A stretch of DNA of 64,000 bases from positions 372,001 to 436,000 of the forward strand of contig NZ_CAMFKM010000001.1 in NCBI RefSeq assembly GCF_945957355.1, in the 5' to 3' direction. The notes under the pieces were generated by a model, which was not told the origin of the DNA, did no database searches, and worked only from the letters and a program-made list of their open reading frames with translations. Both the position numbers and the translations under genes were made by a program. Below, piece after piece: positions 15,886 to 23,866 of the stretch. Position 1 is the first letter of the stretch. The number at the start of each line of letters is the position of its first letter. Source of the DNA: an uncultured Reyranella sp. GTDB lineage: Bacteria; Pseudomonadota; Alphaproteobacteria; Reyranellales; Reyranellaceae.

Positions 15886-16977
15886 ATGAGCGCGCTCACC
15901 CCGCGTCCGGGCATCATGAAGATCGCGCCCTATGTGCCGGGCAAGGATTCGATCGAAGGCAAGGAGACGATCGCCAAGCTCTCGTCCAACGAGGGCGCGC
16001 TGGGGCCCTCGCCCAAGGCGATGGCGGCCTATGCCAAGGCGGCTTCCGAGCTGCACCGCTATCCTGACGGCGACACCGCGAAGCTGCGCGCGGCACTGGG
16101 CCGCCACTACGGTCTCGATCCGGCGCGCATCGTCTGCGGCGCGGGCTCCGACGAGATCCTGAACCTGCTGGTCCGCGCCTACTGCGGCCCGGGCGACGAG
16201 CTGCTCTACAGCCAGTACGGCTTCCTGATGTACGCGATCAACGCGCTGGGCGTCGGTGCGACCCCGGTCGCGGCGCCGGCCAGGGACTATGGCAGCGACA
16301 TCGATGCGATGCTGGCGGCGGTGACGGACAAGACCCGCATCGTCTGCCTCGCCAATCCGAACAATCCGACCGGCACCTACGTCACCAAGGACGATGTGCG
16401 CCGCCTGCACGCCGGCCTGCCGAAGAACGTGCTGCTGATCATCGACGCGGCCTATGCCGAATATGTCAGCAGGAACGACTACGACTCGGGCGTCGAGCTG
16501 GTCGATCAGGCCGAGAACGTGGTGATGACCCGCACCTTCTCGAAGATCTACGGCCTGGGCGGATTGCGCCTCGGCTGGATGTACGGGCCTGCTGGAATCG
16601 TCGACGTGATGAGCCGGCTGCGCCAGCCGTTCAACGTCAACTCGGCCGCACAGATCGCGGGCATCGCGGCGCTCGACGACATCGCCCACACCGACGCCAG
16701 CCGCACCAACAATGACATCTGGCTGCCGTGGCTCAGCGCCGAACTGACGAAGCTCGGCCTCGAGCCGGTGCCGAGCGTGGGCAACTTCGTGCTGGTCGGC
16801 TTCGGTCCGAAGGAACGCGCCGTGGCGGCGAACGACTGGATGATGAACGACGGGCTGATCCCGCGCCTGGTCGCGGGCTACGGCCTGCCCGCGCATCTGC
16901 GCATCACGGTCGGCACCGAGCCGGAAGTGAAGGCGGTACAGGCCTCGCTCGCCCGCTTCGTGGCGGCAGGCAAATGA
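15886..16977 (+). CDS. hisC: Histidinol-phosphate / aromatic aminotransferase
   Basis: A 363-residue fold-type I PLP aminotransferase. The opening KIAPYVPGKDSIEG and KLSSNEGALGPSP is typical of HisC. Other motifs are CLANPNNPTGTYV, the Asp in IIDAAYAEY, the PLP-binding Lys in TRTFSKIYGLGGLRLGW, and the substrate Arg in HLRITVGTEPE. CAGGAGA precedes ATG 15886. Lying between chorismate mutase and tyrC, it probably serves aromatic amino-acid transamination as well as, or instead of, histidine synthesis; this dual use is common for hisC genes in this setting. Confidence 0.93.
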   Translation: MSALTPRPGIMKIAPYVPGKDSIEGKETIAKLSSNEGALGPSPKAMAAYAKAASELHRYPDGDTAKLRAALGRHYGLDPARIVCGAGSDEILNLLVRAYCGPGDELLYSQYGFLMYAINALGVGATPVAAPARDYGSDIDAMLAAVTDKTRIVCLANPNNPTGTYVTKDDVRRLHAGLPKNVLLIIDAAYAEYVSRNDYDSGVELVDQAENVVMTRTFSKIYGLGGLRLGWMYGPAGIVDVMSRLRQPFNVNSAAQIAGIAALDDIAHTDASRTNNDIWLPWLSAELTKLGLEPVPSVGNFVLVGFGPKERAVAANDWMMNDGLIPRLVAGYGLPAHLRITVGTEPEVKAVQASLARFVAAGK

Positions 16978-17858
16978 GCGAACCCCTGTTCGACAAGATC
17001 GCGCTGATCGGCATCGGGCTGATCGGCGGCTCGATCGCGCTGGAGGCGCGCAAGCGCGGTCTCGCGAAAACGATCGTGGCGGCAACGCGCAGCCCCGAGA
17101 CGGCCGCGCTCGCCAACAAGCTGAAGCTGGCCGACCATTGCGGCACCGACCTTGGCGAGGCCTGCAAGGACGCCGACCTCGTGATCGTCTGCACGCCGGT
17201 CGGCGCCTGCGGCCCGGCGGCCAAGGCCATCGCGTCGAGCCTGAAGCCCGGCTGCATCGTGTCGGACGTCGGCTCGGTGAAGCAGACCGTGATCACCGAC
17301 ATGGCGCCGCACATCCCGAAGGGCGTGCACTTCGTGCCGGCCCATCCGGTTGCCGGCACCGAGAATTCCGGCCCCGAAGCCGCGCTGCTCGACCTGTTCC
17401 AGGGCCGCTGGTGCATTCTGACGCCGCTGCCCGACAGCGACGCCGCGGCGGTCGACAAACTGGAAGCCTTCTGGAAAGGACTCGGCAGCCAGGTCGAACG
17501 GATCGACCCCAAGGATCACGACCGCATCCTGGCCATCACCTCGCACCTGCCGCATCTGATCGCCTACACGATCGTCGGCACGGCCGACGATCTCGGCGGC
17601 CATCTGAACAGCGAGGTTCTGAAGTTCGCCGCCGGTGGCTTCCGCGACTTCACGCGCATCGCCGCCTCCGATCCCACCATGTGGCGCGACGTGTTCATGA
17701 ACAACCGCGAGGCCGTGCTCGAGGTGCTCCAGCGCTTCCAGGAGGATCTCTTCTACCTGCAGCGCGCCATCCGCTGGGGCGAGGGCGACAAGCTGTTCGA
17801 CCTGTTCACGCGCACGCGCGAGATCCGGCGCGCCCTGATCCACCTGCACCAGGCCTAG
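16974..17858 (+). CDS. tyrC: Prephenate/arogenate dehydrogenase
   Basis: 294 residues starting at ATG 16974, overlapping the hisC stop (ATGA). The NAD-binding signature is IALIGIGLIGGSIALEA (residues 9-25). The catalytic His lies in AHPVAGTENSGP and a second conserved block is ITSHLPHLIAYTIVG. The length fits the single-domain TyrA/TyrC family without an ACT domain. It oxidatively decarboxylates prephenate or arogenate, completing tyrosine synthesis with the two upstream genes. The cofactor and substrate preference are not decidable by eye. Confidence 0.93.
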   Translation: MSEPLFDKIALIGIGLIGGSIALEARKRGLAKTIVAATRSPETAALANKLKLADHCGTDLGEACKDADLVIVCTPVGACGPAAKAIASSLKPGCIVSDVGSVKQTVITDMAPHIPKGVHFVPAHPVAGTENSGPEAALLDLFQGRWCILTPLPDSDAAAVDKLEAFWKGLGSQVERIDPKDHDRILAITSHLPHLIAYTIVGTADDLGGHLNSEVLKFAAGGFRDFTRIAASDPTMWRDVFMNNREAVLEVLQRFQEDLFYLQRAIRWGEGDKLFDLFTRTREIRRALIHLHQA

Positions 17859-17865
17859 CGCGAGC

Positions 17866-18429
17866 ATGGCCATGGCAAAGCCCACCGCCAAACCACGGTG
17901 GGTCTTCGGCTACGGCTCGCTGATGTGGAACCCGGGCTTCGCGACGCCGGAGACACAGGCGGCGCGGCTCCAGGGCTGGCATCGCGCCTTCTGCATCTAC
18001 TCGGAGCACTATCGCGGCACGCCGGAAACGCCGGGGCTCATGCTCGGCCTGCTGCCGGGCGGCTCCTGCCGCGGGCTGGCCCACCGGTTGCCGGCCGCTG
18101 CCTATGACGACGTGCGGCGATACCTGATCCACCGCGAGATCGACAATGACGGCGTGTACGTGGAGACGGTGCGACCGATCCGGCTCGACGATGGGCGTGT
18201 CGTGCCATCGCTGGTTTATCTCGCCGATCGCACCCACCGGCAGTTCGCCGGGAAGCTGCCAGAGGCGGAAACGCTTCGGCTCATCCGCCAGGGCCACGGT
18301 GCCACGGGCAGCAGCCTCGACTACGTGATGAATACGGTCGCCCACCTCGGCGAGCTCGGTCTCAACGACCGCGCACTCGAAAGGCTGGCCCGCGCCGCCG
18401 GCAGCGGCGCAGGGCCCTCGAGCCGCTAG
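17866..18429 (+). CDS. Gamma-glutamylcyclotransferase, ChaC-like
   Basis: 187 residues with the cyclotransferase opening WVFGYGSLMWNPGF (residues 12-25) and the catalytic-Glu block YLIHREIDNDGVYVE, as in ChaC proteins that cleave glutathione into 5-oxoproline and Cys-Gly. Then come VPSLVYLAD and NTVAHLGELG. It follows tyrC by 7 bases and overlaps the convergent TetR gene by 4. A gamma-glutamyltransferase at 47.9 kb and gloB at 8.1 kb also act on glutathione, but they are not linked to it. Confidence 0.9.
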   Translation: MAMAKPTAKPRWVFGYGSLMWNPGFATPETQAARLQGWHRAFCIYSEHYRGTPETPGLMLGLLPGGSCRGLAHRLPAAAYDDVRRYLIHREIDNDGVYVETVRPIRLDDGRVVPSLVYLADRTHRQFAGKLPEAETLRLIRQGHGATGSSLDYVMNTVAHLGELGLNDRALERLARAAGSGAGPSSR

Positions 18430-19052
18430 CGGCGCGCGGCCTCGGTCGCGAACACCGACTGTACGACGAAGCCGAGCTCTTCCCGCGCCTGCTCGACCGA
18501 CAGGCCCAGGCGCTGGCGCAGCACGACCCAGCTTTCCGGTGCGATGGCCAGGGCCAGGGCGGTCAGGGTCCGCTGCCGCGACTCCGCGGGCAGAGCCGCC
18601 AGTTCGGGACCGAACGCCTGGGAGAGCTGCGCGGTGTTGGCGCTATAGATCTGCGAGATCATGTCAGCCGCTTCCGGCGACCGGCGCTGCAGCGTCTCGA
18701 CGAAGGTCCACATCGGGCGGAGCTGCTCGTAGCGGTCCGCACACTGGTTGATCAGGCTGGCGACGCGCTGCTCGACCGGACCGGCGGACGCGAGTTCCGG
18801 CGCTTCCCCGACCAGGGCGGCCAGGACGCGGCCGAGGACGGCGACGTAGAGTTCGGCAGTATCGGCGAAGTGCTGGAACACGGTGCGGGCCGAGACACCG
18901 GCCATCTGGGCGATGTCGCGCACGATCGGCGCGACCTGCCCGGCCGCGGCAAGGGCCAAGGCCGAGGCCACGATCGATTCGCGCGTCCGGGCGACGCGGT
19001 CACCGCGACCGGCCGTATTGAGCTGCTTCGTGTGCAGGGTCTGACCGTCCAT
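18426..19052 (-). CDS. TetR/AcrR family transcriptional regulator
   Basis: 208 residues from ATG 19052, with GGGGAG 8-13 bases upstream. The N-terminal HTH is IVRDIAQMAGVSARTVFQHF, followed by a ligand-binding helical domain without recognisable specificity. Convergent with the cyclotransferase gene and divergent from the PLP enzyme at 19223 (about 170 bases between starts), so the shared upstream region may contain its operator. The target is unknown. Confidence 0.9.
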   Translation of the reverse strand: MDGQTLHTKQLNTAGRGDRVARTRESIVASALALAAAGQVAPIVRDIAQMAGVSARTVFQHFADTAELYVAVLGRVLAALVGEAPELASAGPVEQRVASLINQCADRYEQLRPMWTFVETLQRRSPEAADMISQIYSANTAQLSQAFGPELAALPAESRQRTLTALALAIAPESWVVLRQRLGLSVEQAREELGFVVQSVFATEAARR

Positions 19053-19222
19053 TCCTGACTCCCCAGCGAGTATTTGCCGTCTCGTCGGCAACCTTGCCGA
19101 CTCTAAAGATATTGCAAGCAAATCACTAGATATGAAGCTACTAGTGCATCCTCATTTCAAGAGCTGCGATGCGCTATAAGGGCGCGTTCAGCGTAAGATT
19201 CGCGTAAGCCGATGGTGCCCCG

Positions 19223-20377
19223 ATGTCCGAGAAAACATATGCTTCCGCCTCCCTCGCAGCCCAGGCGATGGGATGGATCGACCCGGTCACCAAGGCCGTC
19301 GTGCCGCCCATCCACATGGCCAGCACCTATCTCCGCGACGAGGACAACGGCTATCGCTCTGGGCGCATCTACGCGCGCGCCGACAATCCCACGTTCGACC
19401 AGGCCGAGGCAACGCTCACGGCCCTCGAAGGGGGCGCAAAGTCGCTGATCTTTTCGTCGGGCATGAGTGCGGCGACCGCCTGCTTCCTCGCCTTGTCACC
19501 CGGTGACCATGTCGTGACTTCCAAAGTCATGTACTGGGCCCTGCGCAACTGGCTGATGACCTTCGCCACGCAGTGGGGCCTCAAGATCGAGTTCGTCGAC
19601 ACCGACAAGACCGATCAGGTGGCCGCGGCGGTGAAGCCAGGGGTCACGAAGCTCGTCTGGATCGAGACCCCGGCGAACCCGACCTGGAGCGTTTCCGACA
19701 TCGCCGCCATCGCCGAGATCGCGCACAAGGCCGGCGCGCTGCTCGGCGTCGATTCGACGGTGGCCACACCGGTGCTGACGCGACCGATCGAGCACGGCGC
19801 CGACATCGTCATGCATTCGGCCACCAAGTATCTCAACGGCCATTCCGACATCATCGCCGGTGCGCTCACCGGCGCGCGCGACGATGCCTATTGGGCGAAG
19901 CTGCGGACCATCCGCTCGCAGCTCGGCACGATCCTCGGCCAGACCGAGGCATGGCTGCTGATGCGCGGCATGCGTACGCTGTTCCCGCGCGTCGCCTGGG
20001 CCTGCAGGTCGGCCCAGAACCTAGCCGAGCAGTTCGCCGAGCATCCGATGGTGGAAGAGGTCCTCTATCCCGGCCTGCCCTCCTTCGCGGGCCACGCGGC
20101 GGCGGCGAAGCAGATGAAGGGCGGCTTCGGCGGCATGCTGTCGGTGCGGGTCAAGGGCGGCGAGCGCGCAGCCATCGCCACGGCGGCGAGGGTCGGCCTG
20201 TGGAAGCGCGCCACGTCGCTGGGCGGCGTCGAGAGCCTGATCGAGCATCGCGCCAGCATCGAGGGAGCGGGCACGCCCTGCCCGCCCGACCTGCTGCGGC
20301 TATCGGTCGGCGTCGAGGAGAGCAGCGACCTGTTCGACGATCTCGACCAGGCGCTGAAGCGCGCCCACAACGCTTAA
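19223..20377 (+). CDS. Cystathionine gamma-synthase family PLP enzyme
   Basis: 384 residues of the Cys/Met-metabolism PLP family. Conserved blocks are [34 protein letters not shown], the PLP Lys in [14 protein letters not shown], and the C-terminal [17 protein letters not shown], which binds the substrate carboxylate. Reactions in the family include gamma-synthase, gamma-lyase and O-acylhomoserine sulfhydrylase. Given metX nearby, use of O-acetylhomoserine is possible but not shown. The R1 palindrome begins 13 bases after the stop. Confidence 0.9.
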   Translation: MSEKTYASASLAAQAMGWIDPVTKAVVPPIHMASTYLRDEDNGYRSGRIYARADNPTFDQAEATLTALEGGAKSLIFSSGMSAATACFLALSPGDHVVTSKVMYWALRNWLMTFATQWGLKIEFVDTDKTDQVAAAVKPGVTKLVWIETPANPTWSVSDIAAIAEIAHKAGALLGVDSTVATPVLTRPIEHGADIVMHSATKYLNGHSDIIAGALTGARDDAYWAKLRTIRSQLGTILGQTEAWLLMRGMRTLFPRVAWACRSAQNLAEQFAEHPMVEEVLYPGLPSFAGHAAAAKQMKGGFGGMLSVRVKGGERAAIATAARVGLWKRATSLGGVESLIEHRASIEGAGTPCPPDLLRLSVGVEESSDLFDDLDQALKRAHNA

Positions 20378-20389
20378 CGGAGCCTCATT

Positions 20390-20449
20390 GGAGCGCGCCA
20401 CTCCAGTGGCGCAATCATGATCATGAGCGCCACTGGAGTGGCGCGCTCC
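20390..20449. repeat. R1 palindromic repeat, copy 1
   Basis: Two inverted arms (GGAGCGCGCCACTCCAGTGG and its complement) separated by a 14-base spacer. Each arm also contains its own GCCACT-CC-AGTGGC hairpin. It sits in the gap between the convergent genes ending at 20377 and 20471. Other copies are at 40599, 51820 and 62035. Confidence 0.95.
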
Positions 20450-20470
20450 GATGATCGTCGTTCCTCGTAC

Positions 20471-21628
20471 TTAAGCCGGCGTACCGAACACCGCGCCCAG
20501 CCCCGCACCGATACGCTCGTTCATCATCTCGATCGAGCCGTCGGTGTAGGCCGCGATCTTGGCGCCCGCGAGATGGCGGGCCAGCGGATAGTCGGCGCGC
20601 AGGCCGTTGGCGCCCATCGCCTGGATGCAGTCGGCGATGCGCTGCACGGCCATGTCGGTCGCGAACTTCTTGGCGTGCGCCGCCGGCAGGACGGCGTCGG
20701 CGCCTTCGTCGATCAGGCGTGCGGCGCGGTAGCAGAGGAGGCGCGCGGCTTCGAGGTCGGTCGCGGCATCGACCAGCTTCCAGCGCACACCCTGATGCTC
20801 GATCACCGGCTGGCCGAAGGTCGTGCGCTGCTGCGTGTAGCGCACCGCCGTCTCGAGCGACGCCTGCAGCATGCTGCAGCACATCGCCGCAACATAGGCG
20901 CGGGCGCCGTTGATGCCGGCCAGCGCGGCCTTGAAGGCCTTGCCGGGCGGATGCAGCACCGCCTCGTCCGGCGCGAAATAGTCGACCAGCCGGAAGCCGC
21001 CGACGCCGATCGCGTGTCCACCGTGAAGCTCGAACGGCTTCTCGCGATGGAAACCCGGCCGCTCCGCCTCGATGGCGAGGCAGATGATGCCGCGATAACC
21101 CTGTGCCTTGTCGGTCTGCGCATAGGCCACCGAAAGACCCGCGACCGCGGCATTTGTGATCCACGCCTTGGCGCCGTTCACCTTCCAGCCGCCCTCGACT
21201 CTGACGGCTTCCATCTCCAGGCCGCCGAAGTCGCTGCCGACGCCGGGCTCGCTGAGGCCCGCGCAACCGATCAGATCGCCGGTCAGCATGCGCGGCAGCA
21301 GACGGGCCACGTGGGCCGGCTGGCCGTCGCGGGCGAAGCGCGCGCAGGCATTGTGGTGGTTGATCAGGGCAAAGGCGAAGGCGAAGTCGTGCCGCGCGAT
21401 CTCCTCGAAGGCGCGCAGCTTGCAGGAGAAGGACAGGCCCTGCCCGCCATGCTTCTTCGCCAGCTCGATCGTGTTGAGGCCGATCGCACAGGCCGCCTTG
21501 ATGGTCTCGAGCGGATAACGACGTTCCCACTCCCAGCGCGCGGCGTTGGGAGCGACCTGTTCTTCGGCAAAAGCCTTGGCGCGCGCCACGACGGCGCGCT
21601 CTTCGGGGGTGAGGACTTCATCGAGCAT
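20471..21628 (-). CDS. Acyl-CoA dehydrogenase family protein
   Basis: 385 residues. The FAD/substrate motif GCAGLSEPGVGSDFGGLEME, the middle-domain WITNAAVAG, RTTFGQPVIEHQGVRWKL, and the C-terminal QAMGANGLRADYPLARHLA define the family. In many members the catalytic Glu sits near the last block; here that position is not obvious. The open frame extends upstream through the tRNA gene and into the next gene, so ATG 21628 (LDEVLTPEERAVV) is the sensible start. The acyl substrate is unknown. Confidence 0.92.
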   Translation of the reverse strand: MLDEVLTPEERAVVARAKAFAEEQVAPNAARWEWERRYPLETIKAACAIGLNTIELAKKHGGQGLSFSCKLRAFEEIARHDFAFAFALINHHNACARFARDGQPAHVARLLPRMLTGDLIGCAGLSEPGVGSDFGGLEMEAVRVEGGWKVNGAKAWITNAAVAGLSVAYAQTDKAQGYRGIICLAIEAERPGFHREKPFELHGGHAIGVGGFRLVDYFAPDEAVLHPPGKAFKAALAGINGARAYVAAMCCSMLQASLETAVRYTQQRTTFGQPVIEHQGVRWKLVDAATDLEAARLLCYRAARLIDEGADAVLPAAHAKKFATDMAVQRIADCIQAMGANGLRADYPLARHLAGAKIAAYTDGSIEMMNERIGAGLGAVFGTPA

Positions 21629-21645
21629 CTTCCTCAGATACACGA

Positions 21646-21676
21646 TTGGACCTCGGGCGCAACGACGGGCTAGAAT
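21646..21676 (+). promoter_or_regulatory. Possible tRNA-Gly promoter
   Basis: TTGGAC (21646-21651) and TAGAAT (21671-21676) are 19 bases apart, a little long. The tRNA begins 9 bases after the second box. The site overlaps the leader of the divergent acyl-CoA dehydrogenase gene. Confidence 0.45.
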
Positions 21677-21685
21677 GGAGCCAAT

Positions 21686-21760
21686 GCGGGTGTAGCTCAG
21701 GGGTAGAGCGTCGGCTTCCCAAGCCGTAGGTCGCGGGTTCGAATCCCGTCGCCCGCTCCA
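21686..21760 (+). tRNA. tRNA-Gly (CCC)
   Basis: A 75-base cloverleaf including an encoded CCA end. The acceptor stem is GCGGGTG...CGCCCGC. The D-arm is GCTCAGGGGTAGAGC. The anticodon arm is CGGCTTCCCAAGCCG with anticodon CCC, and the T-arm is GCGGGTTCGAATCCCGT. The next gene starts 25 bases downstream on the same strand. Confidence 0.98.
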
Positions 21761-21785
21761 AAAATTTTCGGGCAGGAACGTCGCA

Positions 21786-23126
21786 ATGGATGGGATGGCA
21801 CCGGCGCCGGTCGCGGCCAGCGGCGATTTCGCGGCCGACGTGGCCGCCTTCTCCGCCCATTGGCGAGACGCCGCCGAGCGACTGGCGCGACTGCCCGCCA
21901 AGCCAAACCGCGATGCCGCCGCCTATGACCAGGCCGAAGCGCTGAAACAGGCCGCACGCGAAGCCCGCTTCGCCTTCCTGCGCCGCCACGCACGCACGCT
22001 TTACGACAAGCTGACCGACAATCGCGCCAGGTTCGTGCGCATCGAGCGCCTGGTCTATGACGCCGCCGCCCTCGTGCCCGGCCTCGCACCGACACAGGCC
22101 GAGGTCGCGGCCGAGGCCGAGCTGCGCCAGGCCGAGAAGGACGGCGTCGAGATCGACCAGGGCATCCTCTGCAACCAGTTCCTCGCCGATCCCGAGTGCG
22201 GCCTGCACCTCTGCCACACCATGCTGCTGCCGCGTGAAGAGTCATCGGAAGCGCTCGCGAAGTTCCAGCGCGACGGAAAGCTCGACCTCGGCTACGCGCG
22301 GGTCGAGCGCCAGGGCAAGGCGGCGGTGCTGCTTCTGTCCAACCGGCGCTTCCTCAACTCGGAGGACAATGCGACCCAGGCCGCGACCGAGATCGGCGCC
22401 GATGTCTGCATCCTCGACCGGCAAAGCGAGGTCGCGGTGCTGCGCGGCGACGTGGTGCCGGAGGGCAAGTATGCCGGCCGCCGCGTCTACAATGCCGGCA
22501 TCAACCTCACGCACCTCTATTACGGCAAGATCCCGTTCCTGTGGTTCCTGATCCGCGACATGGGGTTCGTGAACAAGATGTTCCGCGGCCTCGCCCGGCC
22601 GGACGTGCCGCCCGACGAGGTCGCGGGCGATTCGATCGAGAAGCTCTGGATCTCCGCGGTCGAGACCTTCGCCATCGGCGGCGGCTGCCAGATCCTGTTG
22701 GCCTCCGACTTCAACATCGCCGGGCGCGACGCCTACATGACCCTGCCGGCGCGCAAGGAAGGCATCATCCCGGCGATGGCGAACCTGCGGCTCCAGCGCT
22801 TCGTGGGCGACCGGCTCGCGCGCCAGGCGATCATGTACGAGCGCCGCATCGAGTGCGATTCCGAAGTCGGCCGCATGATCTGCGACGAGGTCGTGGCGCC
22901 CGACGAGATCGACGCCACAATCGTTCGCGTGATCGATCGCCTGACCGGATCGGGCGCCGTCGGCGCCATCGGCAACCGCCGCGCACTGCGACTTGGCTCA
23001 GAGCCGCTCGACACGTTCCGCCGCTACGCCGCCCTCTACGCGCGCGAGCAGGCCTATTGCCACTTCAGCCCGGCGCTGATCTCCAATCTCGAACAGTACT
23101 GGAACGCGGCGAGCCGGCGGGCCTAG
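21786..23126 (+). CDS. DpgC-like crotonase-superfamily enzyme (possible cofactor-free dioxygenase)
   Basis: 446 residues. Residues 1-160 are helical and Ala-rich; residues 175-400 form a crotonase fold. The region ETFAIGGGCQILLASDFNIAG and then LPARKEGIIPAMANLRL with RFVGDRLARQAI closely recalls DpgC, the (3,5-dihydroxyphenyl)acetyl-CoA 1,2-dioxygenase of glycopeptide producers. DpgC also has a long N-terminal helical domain and about this length, unlike ordinary enoyl-CoA hydratases (about 260 residues). No dpgA/B/D partners are visible. The substrate is probably an acyl-CoA but otherwise unknown. It may be co-transcribed with the tRNA only 25 bases upstream. Confidence 0.8.
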   Translation: MDGMAPAPVAASGDFAADVAAFSAHWRDAAERLARLPAKPNRDAAAYDQAEALKQAAREARFAFLRRHARTLYDKLTDNRARFVRIERLVYDAAALVPGLAPTQAEVAAEAELRQAEKDGVEIDQGILCNQFLADPECGLHLCHTMLLPREESSEALAKFQRDGKLDLGYARVERQGKAAVLLLSNRRFLNSEDNATQAATEIGADVCILDRQSEVAVLRGDVVPEGKYAGRRVYNAGINLTHLYYGKIPFLWFLIRDMGFVNKMFRGLARPDVPPDEVAGDSIEKLWISAVETFAIGGGCQILLASDFNIAGRDAYMTLPARKEGIIPAMANLRLQRFVGDRLARQAIMYERRIECDSEVGRMICDEVVAPDEIDATIVRVIDRLTGSGAVGAIGNRRALRLGSEPLDTFRRYAALYAREQAYCHFSPALISNLEQYWNAASRRA

Positions 23127-23131
23127 CTATC

Positions 23132-23244
23132 TGACCCCTCCGCCCCTGCGGGGCACCTCCCCATTCGAATGGGGAGGCAAAGCTTCTTCGTTCCTCCCCA
23201 TTCAAATGGGGAGGTGTCGTCGTCTTGCGACGACGGAGGGGTCA
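23132..23244. repeat. R5 nested palindrome
   Basis: TGACCCCTCCG at the left pairs with CGGAGGGGTCA at the right. Inside lie CCTCCCCATTCGAATGGGGAGG and CCTCCCCATTCAAATGGGGAGG, each self-complementary, plus short GC hairpins (CCCCTGCGGGG and GTCGTCTTGCGACGAC). Located between the convergent ends of the DpgC-like gene and regA. Single copy in this window, but built like the other families. Confidence 0.9.
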
Positions 23245-23252
23245 CGCTTCGA

Positions 23253-23843
23253 TCAGTGCTCGCGCGGGGCGTGCTTGCCGAGGATTCGCTGCAGGGTGCG
23301 GCGGTGCATGTTGAGGCGGCGCGCCGTCTCGGAGACGTTGCGATCGCACTGCTCGAACACGCGCTGGATATGCTCCCAGCGCACGCGGTCGGCCGACATG
23401 GGATTGCTGGGCGGCGGCGGCAGCTTGCGGCCGTGGGCCGTCAGCGCCTGCTCGATGGCGTCGGCGTCGGCCGGCTTGGCGAGATAGTCGACGGCGCCTT
23501 CCTTCACGGCGGCCACCGCGGTCGCGATGTTGCCGTAGCCGGTCAGGACGACGATCCGGATATCGGGACGCGCCTGGCGCAGCGGCCCGACCAGCTCCAG
23601 GCCGTTGCCGTCGGCCAGCCTGAGGTCGAGCACGGCGAAGGCCGGCGGCCGGGCGGTCTGGGCCAGCGCTTCGGCGACCGAGCCCACGGCGGTGACGATG
23701 AAACCGCGTTGCTCGAGCGCGCGCGCGATACGGTTGCGGAAAGCTGCATCATCGTCGGCGATCAGCAAGGTACGGTCCTTGTTGTTCGTCGTGCCGGCGA
23801 TCACAGGCGACAAGGGGCGCGGGGCGCCGCTGTCCTGGGTCAT
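23253..23843 (-). CDS. regA: RegA/ActR/PrrA-type response regulator
   Basis: 196 residues: a receiver domain (phosphoacceptor D73 in FAVLDLRLADGNGLEL; acidic IADDD at 28-32; Lys in YLAKPAD), a proline linker (LPPPPSNPMSADRVRWEHI) and a C-terminal Fis-type HTH (VSETARRLNMHRRTLQRIL). The HTH and linker are almost invariant in the RegA/PrrA/ActR/RoxR family. In other alphaproteobacteria it is a global regulator of redox-linked genes. It starts 23 bases after the regB stop and is thus co-transcribed. Confidence 0.94.
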   Translation of the reverse strand: MTQDSGAPRPLSPVIAGTTNNKDRTLLIADDDAAFRNRIARALEQRGFIVTAVGSVAEALAQTARPPAFAVLDLRLADGNGLELVGPLRQARPDIRIVVLTGYGNIATAVAAVKEGAVDYLAKPADADAIEQALTAHGRKLPPPPSNPMSADRVRWEHIQRVFEQCDRNVSETARRLNMHRRTLQRILGKHAPREH

Positions 23844-23866
23844 GGCGACTCCTTCGACATCGGCCG

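Noticed and set aside
20390..20449. R1 as the ends of an insertion sequence
   Set aside because: The arms are only about 20 bases apart in every copy with no transposase, so these are stand-alone palindromes.
21629..21901. Upstream extension of the acyl-CoA dehydrogenase frame
   Set aside because: It runs antisense through the tRNA-Gly gene and the next gene's start; the family begins at ATG 21628.
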